DNA of 64,000 bases, from the NCBI GenBank assembly GCA_947476745.1, contig CANJRG010000015.1:1-64000 (forward strand), written 5' to 3'. How positions within the stretch are numbered: the stretch's first letter is position 1; each line of letters starts with the position of its first letter. Source of the stretch: Acidimicrobiia bacterium (GTDB lineage Bacteria; Actinomycetota; Acidimicrobiia; Acidimicrobiales; CAIXPF01). Under the pieces are notes generated by a model, which made no database searches, was not told the origin of the DNA, and worked only from the letters and a program-made list of their open reading frames with translations. Below are positions 59,196-64,000 of the stretch, piece after piece. The position numbers and the translations under genes are program-made.

Positions 59196-60413
59196 GTGCC
59201 GTTCGCCGCGGCCATCTCGGAACATCCCGACGCCGCCGCCGCAATCGGCGAGTGCGTCGGGCAGCTGCTCGACGCCCACGGCCCCCACCCCGACCTCCTG
59301 GCGGTGTTCGCCACGTCTGCCCATCGGCAGGCCTTCGCCGATATGTGTGGCCTGGCCCGCCGGTTGCTGCGCCCGGCGTGCCTGATGGGAGCGGTGTCCT
59401 CGGCCGTGCTCGGCGTGGACCGGGAGGTGGAGGAGCAGCCGGCGTTGTCGGTGTGGGCCGGGTGGGATCTCGGGGAGGTGGCCGGCGTGCATCTCGACCG
59501 GAACGTGCCCGTGACCCGAACCGACGCGCTCCGGGCCGACGAGATGACGTCGAGCGGGTCGCCCGACACCGGGTCGCCGGGGTCGGGCTGGGAACAGCTC
59601 GACCGGCTGCTGCCCGACGGTGGGCGGGACCGGACGCTGCTGCTGCTCGCCGACCCGTTGTCCTTCCCGGTGGACGATCTGCTCGCCGGCCTGACGATGT
59701 CCCATCCCGAGCTGGTGGTGGTGGGCGGACTGTGCGCGCCGGGCATGGGACCGGGCGCGGTGGCGCTGCAGGTCGACGACCACGCCGCGGACCGGGGTGC
59801 GGTGGCCGTGGTGCTCGACCAGCGGCTCGACACCGTTGTGTCGCAGGGCTGCCGGCCGGTCGGTGCGCCGTTCACCGTCACCCGGGCCGAGGGCAACGTG
59901 CTGGTGGAGCTGGGCAGCCAGCCGGCGATGACCCGATTGCAGGAACTGGCCCTGAGCCTCGACGCCGCGGATCGCGACCTGCTGGCGCGTGGCGTCCATC
60001 TCGGACGGGTGGTCGACGAACGCCGCGCGGATCACGGCCGGGGCGACTTCCTCATCCGCGCCGTGCTCGGCGCCCGCTCGGCCAACGGCGGCCTGGTGGT
60101 CGGCGACCGCATCGAGGTGGGTGACACCGTGCAGTTCCAGATCCGCGATGCGGCCAGCGCCCACGAGGACCTCGTCGAGTTGTTGCAGGGGCACGAGGCC
60201 GCAGGCGCCCTGGTGTTCACCTGCAACGGCCGAGGGACCGACATGTTCCGCGAGCCCGACCACGACGTGCGTACGGTGTGCGAGCTGACCGGGTCCAACG
60301 CCGTCGGTGGCCTTTTCTGCGCCGGTGAGATCGGCCCGATAGGGTCCCGAAGCTTTCTTCACGGCTTCACCGCATCGGTGGCCCTGTTTCGAGAACGGAG
60401 CGCCCGGACATGA
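59196..60413 (+). CDS. FIST-domain sensory protein
   Basis: 405 aa. The N-terminal FIST domain (~25-215: PDLLAVFATSAHRQAFADM, then PACLMGAVSSAVLGVDREVE) and the FIST C domain (~220-395: FTCNGRGTDMFREPDHDV, then AVGGLFCAGEIGPIG) are both present. FIST domains are thought to bind small ligands, perhaps amino acids. No output domain is attached. The stop overlaps the transketolase ATG by 4 bases, a surprising coupling of a sensor to a pentose-phosphate enzyme. Confidence 0.85.
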   Translation: MPFAAAISEHPDAAAAIGECVGQLLDAHGPHPDLLAVFATSAHRQAFADMCGLARRLLRPACLMGAVSSAVLGVDREVEEQPALSVWAGWDLGEVAGVHLDRNVPVTRTDALRADEMTSSGSPDTGSPGSGWEQLDRLLPDGGRDRTLLLLADPLSFPVDDLLAGLTMSHPELVVVGGLCAPGMGPGAVALQVDDHAADRGAVAVVLDQRLDTVVSQGCRPVGAPFTVTRAEGNVLVELGSQPAMTRLQELALSLDAADRDLLARGVHLGRVVDERRADHGRGDFLIRAVLGARSANGGLVVGDRIEVGDTVQFQIRDAASAHEDLVELLQGHEAAGALVFTCNGRGTDMFREPDHDVRTVCELTGSNAVGGLFCAGEIGPIGSRSFLHGFTASVALFRERSART

Positions 60414-62365
60414 CCGATATCGAGCAGCGCGCGATCGCCACGGTTCGCGGCCTCGCCATGGACATGCCCCATGCGGCGAAGTCGGGCCATCAGGGCACGG
60501 CCATGGCCCTGGCCCCTGTCGCCCATGTCCTGTACGGCCGGGTCATGCGCTACGACGCCGCCGACCCCAACTGGGCCGACCGTGATCGCCTGGTGCTGTC
60601 GTGCGGGCACGCCTCGGTGCTGCTGTACGCCTACCTGTACCTGAGCGGCCACGGCCTCGAGCTGGAGGACCTGCGGGCGTTCCGCCAGTGGGACTCGGCG
60701 ACGCCCGGCCACCCCGAGGCCGGCCATACCGCCGGCGTCGAGGTCACCACCGGTCCGTTGGGCCAGGGTCTGGGCAACGCCGTCGGACTGGCCATCGCCG
60801 AGCGCTACCTGCGGGCCCGGTTCGGAGCCGAGCTGTTCGACCACCACACCTGGGTGCTGGCCTCCGATGGTGACCTGATGGAGGGCATTAGCCACGAGGC
60901 CTCCTCGCTGGCCGGCCACCTCGGCCTCGGCCGGCTCAACATGATCTACGACGACAACAAGATCACCATTGACGGCTCGACCGACCTCGCCTTCAGCGAC
61001 GACACCGCCAAGCGGTTCGAGGCCTACGGCTGGCACGTCGAGGACCTCGGCGAGGCCGGCGAGGACCTCGACGTCATCGAGGCGGCCCTGCTGCGGGCCA
61101 AGGCCGTGCAGGACCGCCCGTCGCTGATCCTGTTGCGTACCCACATCGGCTACCCCTCCCCCAAGACCGATGATCACACCACCCATGGCTACGCCCTGCT
61201 CGACGCCGATATCGCCGAGACCAAGCGGCGGATGGGGATGCCGGCGGACGAGGCCTTCCACGTCGACGCCGAAGTCCTCGGCCACTACCGCGAGCTGGGT
61301 CGGCGTGGTGGCGCCGAGCGCACGGCTTGGGAGGCCCGCTTCGCCGCCGGACGTACTCCCGAGCTCGACGCCTGCATGTACGGAACCGGCCTGCCGGGCT
61401 GGGAGGACCAGCTGCCGACCTGGTCGGCGGGCGAGAAGGTCGCCACCCGTCAGGCGCTCGAAGCCGTGCTGGCCGCCGCGGCGCCGTTGCTGCCGGGCCT
61501 CATCGGCGGTGGTGCCGACCTGACAGGGAACACCGGGACCAAGCTCAAGGGTGAGGCGCTGCACAGCGCCGCCAACCCGGGTGGCCGGCAGATCGCCTTC
61601 GGGGTGCGTGAGCACGCCATGGCGGCGGCCACGGTCGGCATGGCGCGCCACGGCGGCGTGCTGCCCTTCGGCGGCACCTTCCTGGTGTTCTCCGACTACG
61701 GCCGTCCATCGGTGCGCATGGCAGCCCTGTCGGAGGCTCATGCCCTGTTCGTGTGGAGCCACGACTCGATCGGGGTCGGCGAGGACGGCCCGACCCACCA
61801 GCCGGTGGAGCACGTTGCGGCGCTGCGGGCCATTCCCGGTCTCAAGGTGTTCCGCCCCGCCGATGCCAACGAGACCACAGCGGCGTTCCGCGAGGCGGTG
61901 GAGGGCACCGGTCCTTCGGCGTTGATCCTGAGCCGCCAGGCCGTGCCGGTGCTCGAGGGCACCGACCCCGACGGTGTTGCGCAGGGTGCCTACGTCCTGT
62001 CCGACACGGCGCACGGCGAACCCGACGTGGTGCTGGTGGGTACCGGCTCGGAGCTGCAGCTGTGCGTCGCAGCGGCGAAGCTGCTGGCCGCGGACGGCAT
62101 TGGCGCACGCGTGGTGTCAATGCCCTGCTGGGAGCTGTTCGAGGACGCCGATCCCGACTATCAGGACGACGTGCTTCCGGTTGACGTACCCATCGTGGCG
62201 GTCGAGGCCGGGATCACCTTCGGCTGGGAGCGGTGGGCCGACGACGTCGTCGGTATCGACCGATTCGGGGCATCCGCTCCCGGTGACGAGGTCATGGCAC
62301 GGTTCGGCTTCACTGCGGAGCACGTGGCCGAGCGGGCTCGGGAACTGATCGTCGCCCTCAGCTGA
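60410..62365 (+). CDS. tkt: transketolase
   Basis: A 651-aa ThDP enzyme transferring two-carbon units in the pentose phosphate pathway. Signatures: AAKSGHQGTAMALAP, GPLGQGLGNAVGLAIAERY, the ThDP site DGDLMEGISHEASSLAGHLG with YDDNKITID, and GEDGPTHQPVEHVAALRAIP in the second domain. It starts inside the FIST stop (ATGA). Transaldolase follows after 39 bases, giving the non-oxidative branch as a pair. Confidence 0.93.
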   Translation: MTDIEQRAIATVRGLAMDMPHAAKSGHQGTAMALAPVAHVLYGRVMRYDAADPNWADRDRLVLSCGHASVLLYAYLYLSGHGLELEDLRAFRQWDSATPGHPEAGHTAGVEVTTGPLGQGLGNAVGLAIAERYLRARFGAELFDHHTWVLASDGDLMEGISHEASSLAGHLGLGRLNMIYDDNKITIDGSTDLAFSDDTAKRFEAYGWHVEDLGEAGEDLDVIEAALLRAKAVQDRPSLILLRTHIGYPSPKTDDHTTHGYALLDADIAETKRRMGMPADEAFHVDAEVLGHYRELGRRGGAERTAWEARFAAGRTPELDACMYGTGLPGWEDQLPTWSAGEKVATRQALEAVLAAAAPLLPGLIGGGADLTGNTGTKLKGEALHSAANPGGRQIAFGVREHAMAAATVGMARHGGVLPFGGTFLVFSDYGRPSVRMAALSEAHALFVWSHDSIGVGEDGPTHQPVEHVAALRAIPGLKVFRPADANETTAAFREAVEGTGPSALILSRQAVPVLEGTDPDGVAQGAYVLSDTAHGEPDVVLVGTGSELQLCVAAAKLLAADGIGARVVSMPCWELFEDADPDYQDDVLPVDVPIVAVEAGITFGWERWADDVVGIDRFGASAPGDEVMARFGFTAEHVAERARELIVALS

Positions 62366-62404
62366 TCGCCGAGCGCCGCACCGGCCCGTACTAGCGTCGG
62401 AACC

Positions 62405-63493
62405 ATGGCGTCACGTCTGCACCGTCTGCATTCCGAAGGTGGTCAAAGCCCCTGGTTGGACAACCTCCAGCGGGGGTGGTTACACGACGGTGAGCTGGCC
62501 CGTTGGGTCGAACGCGGCGTGCGGGGGGTCACCTCCAACCCGACGATCTTCGCCAACGCGATGCAGAACGCCGTCTACGACGAGCAGCTGCGCGCTGTGC
62601 TGGAATCGGGCCGTTCGGTGGAAGAGGCCTACTGGGAGCTGGTGGTCACCGACATCGTCGAGGCGCTCGCCGTGCTCCGCCCGGTGTTCGACGCCTCCGA
62701 CGGCGGCGACGGGTTCGTCTCGGTCGAGGTCGACCCGCGCCTCGCCCACGACACGGCGGCCACGGTGCAGGCGGCCCGTGAGCTGAACCGACGGATCGAC
62801 CGGCCGAACCTGATGGTGAAGGTACCCGCGACCCGCGCCGGCGTCGCGGCCATCGAGGCGCTGACCGGCGAGGGCATCAGCATCAATGCCACCCTGATCT
62901 TCTCCCGCCAACGCCACGGCGAGGTGATGGAGGCATACCTGCGGGGGCTCGAGACGGTCAAAGGCGATCTCTCGCTGATCTCGTCGGTCGCCTCGTTCTT
63001 CGTCTCCCGGGTCGACGGCGAGGTCGATGCCCGCCTCGAGGTGCTTGGCGCAGCGGTGGCCGCACCCCTGCGGGGCAAGGCGGCGGTGGCCAATGCGCAA
63101 GTGGCCTATGACCTGTTCATCGAGACGTTCAGCGGGCCGCGGTGGGATGCGCTGGCCGCACGAGGTGGCCGGGTGCAGCGACCGCTGTGGGCGTCCACCT
63201 CGACCAAGAATCCGTCCTACCCGGACACGCTGTACGTCGACGAGCTGATCGGCGCGCACACCGTGAACACCATCCCTGAGGCGACCCTGGTGGCCTTCGT
63301 CGATCACGGCATCGTCGGCCGGACCGTCGATGCCCACCTGGCCGGGGCCTACGACGTGCTGGAGCGCCTGGCGAGGCTGGGCATCGCCCTGGACGAGGTG
63401 ACCGACAAGCTCGAGGCCGACGGCGTCGCGGCGTTCATCGCTTCCTTCGACGAGGTGCTCGCCACGCTCGCCGGACGGGCCACCACGGCCTGA
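62405..63493 (+). CDS. tal: transaldolase
   Basis: A 362-aa actinobacterial long-form enzyme transferring dihydroxyacetone units. GVTSNPTIFANAM contains the substrate site, and NLMVKVPATRAGVAAIE holds the Schiff-base Lys; ISINATLIFSRQRH and WASTSTKNPSYPDTLYV complete the fold. TAGCGT (62392-62397) lies 7 nt before the ATG, so it can be transcribed leaderless apart from tkt. Confidence 0.93.
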   Translation: MASRLHRLHSEGGQSPWLDNLQRGWLHDGELARWVERGVRGVTSNPTIFANAMQNAVYDEQLRAVLESGRSVEEAYWELVVTDIVEALAVLRPVFDASDGGDGFVSVEVDPRLAHDTAATVQAARELNRRIDRPNLMVKVPATRAGVAAIEALTGEGISINATLIFSRQRHGEVMEAYLRGLETVKGDLSLISSVASFFVSRVDGEVDARLEVLGAAVAAPLRGKAAVANAQVAYDLFIETFSGPRWDALAARGGRVQRPLWASTSTKNPSYPDTLYVDELIGAHTVNTIPEATLVAFVDHGIVGRTVDAHLAGAYDVLERLARLGIALDEVTDKLEADGVAAFIASFDEVLATLAGRATTA

Positions 63494-63563
63494 TCCGGTC
63501 GGACTCGCCGTCGGCTCCGGTTCGCCCCGTCGGCTCCGGGCGGTCCGTGCTAGAGTCCGTTTC

Positions 63564-64000
63564 ATGACAGGACTTACTGCGCTGGGCCTCGATGAGTTGA
63601 TGGCTCGGGCTCGTTTGGTGCGTGATGCGGCCTACGGCCGGCGGGTCACCTATTCGCCGAAGGTCTTCATCCCGCTCACCAAACTGTGCAATGACCGGTG
63701 CCATTACTGCACCTTCGCCCAGCCGCCGGCCAAGGTGTCCTCTCCGTACCTCGAGCCGTCGGAGGTGCTTGCCATCGCCCGTGCCGGTGCTCGGCGCGGG
63801 TGTCACGAGGCGCTGTTCACCCTCGGCGAGCGCCCCGAGGACCGCTACCCGGTCGCCGCGGAATGGCTGGCTTCGCACGGCTACGCCTCGACCGTGGACT
63901 ACGTGCGGGCCATGGGGCAGTTGGTGCTCGACGAGATCGGCCTACTCCCCCACGCCAACTGCGGCGCGCTCTATGCCGACGAGCTCTCGATGCTGCGGGC
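63564..64000 (+). CDS. fbiC: FO synthase, N-terminal (CofG) part, cut by window end
   Basis: 145 residues are visible. The radical-SAM triad Cys42-x3-Cys46-x2-Cys49 lies in LTKLCNDRCHYCTFAQPP, and GCHEALFTLGERPEDRYP and LLPHANCGAL are CofG/FbiC segments. FbiC joins diaminouracil and tyrosine in making the deazaflavin FO for coenzyme F420. Whether the CofH half is fused cannot be seen. TAGAGT (63551-63556) lies 7 nt before the ATG. Confidence 0.88.
   Translation, partial: MTGLTALGLDELMARARLVRDAAYGRRVTYSPKVFIPLTKLCNDRCHYCTFAQPPAKVSSPYLEPSEVLAIARAGARRGCHEALFTLGERPEDRYPVAAEWLASHGYASTVDYVRAMGQLVLDEIGLLPHANCGALYADELSMLR

Overview
The window is a 64-kb piece of a high-GC actinobacterial chromosome. 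The gene content is that of an actinomycete with a Pup-proteasome system (pup, dop, pafA, prcB, prcA, mpa), mycothiol chemistry (mycothione reductase), cofactor F420 synthesis (start of fbiC), a Tat translocase and WYL regulators. Branched-chain ABC substrate-binding lipoproteins, acyl-CoA dehydrogenases and several actinobacterial conserved hypotheticals would fit class Acidimicrobiia; that placement is inference. I found no tRNA, rRNA, CRISPR array, insertion sequence or prophage, and no abrupt change in base composition.

Layout. 1-2.3 kb: two tandem paralogous substrate-binding lipoproteins (minus strand). 2.3-5.7 kb: a Ski2-like helicase with DUF3516 translationally coupled to a PAC2-family protein (minus). 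5.9-8.2 kb: a hydroxyisobutyrate-dehydrogenase-type oxidoreductase and an acyl-CoA dehydrogenase, divergent. 8.2-15.2 kb: dop, pup, prcB, prcA, pafA, pafB, pafC (plus), the pupylation/proteasome core and its WYL regulators. 15.3-18.4 kb: ClC channel (minus), signal peptidase I (plus), glycerophosphodiesterase (minus). 18.6-25.7 kb: small zinc-ribbon and membrane proteins, tatB, tatC, helY, a lipid-kinase-like C-terminal domain and a tandem-duplicated ThyX-like protein (plus). 25.9-30.8 kb: LysM lytic transglycosylase, GNAT, NUDIX and hypothetical genes. 30.8-37.1 kb: map and a tyrosine recombinase (minus), mycothione reductase, a PEP-mutase-superfamily lyase, an acyl-CoA dehydrogenase and a 77-aa protein behind a LexA-type promoter (plus). 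37.4-40 kb: a degenerate ABC/SMC-type ATPase and a frameshifted amino-acid permease (minus). 40.2-47.9 kb: rsgA, a J-domain protein, and a complete 2-oxoacid dehydrogenase complex operon E1a-E1b-E2-E3 followed by an SDR (plus). 48-58.6 kb, minus strand: dacB, a LON-domain protein, three small envelope proteins, a ubiquitin-like sulfur carrier, a TtuA-type tRNA thiolase, trmI, a MarP-like protease, glpD and mpa. 58.8-64 kb: a hypothetical, a FIST-domain protein, transketolase, transaldolase and the 5' part of fbiC (plus).

How genes work together. Dop deamidates Pup (C-terminal GGQ), PafA ligates it to targets, Mpa recruits and unfolds them, and PrcA/PrcB degrade them. Mpa lies about 36 kb from the rest, next to trmI as in mycobacteria. 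A second ubiquitin-like protein, TtuB-like, forms an overlapping operon with TtuA and TrmI, which suggests one module for tRNA T-loop thiolation at position 54 and m1A58 methylation.

Two cross-cutting sequence signals stand out. First, at least sixteen genes have TAnnnT placed 6-8 nt before the start codon, the layout expected for leaderless transcripts; two of these promoters drive short upstream ORFs that run into the next gene's start. Second, the window carries several perfect short tandem duplications (9, 16, 16, 19 and 20 bp, plus a 24-bp direct repeat with a 27-bp period). One breaks a permease gene, and another builds a chain of overlapping mini-ORFs between dop and pup.
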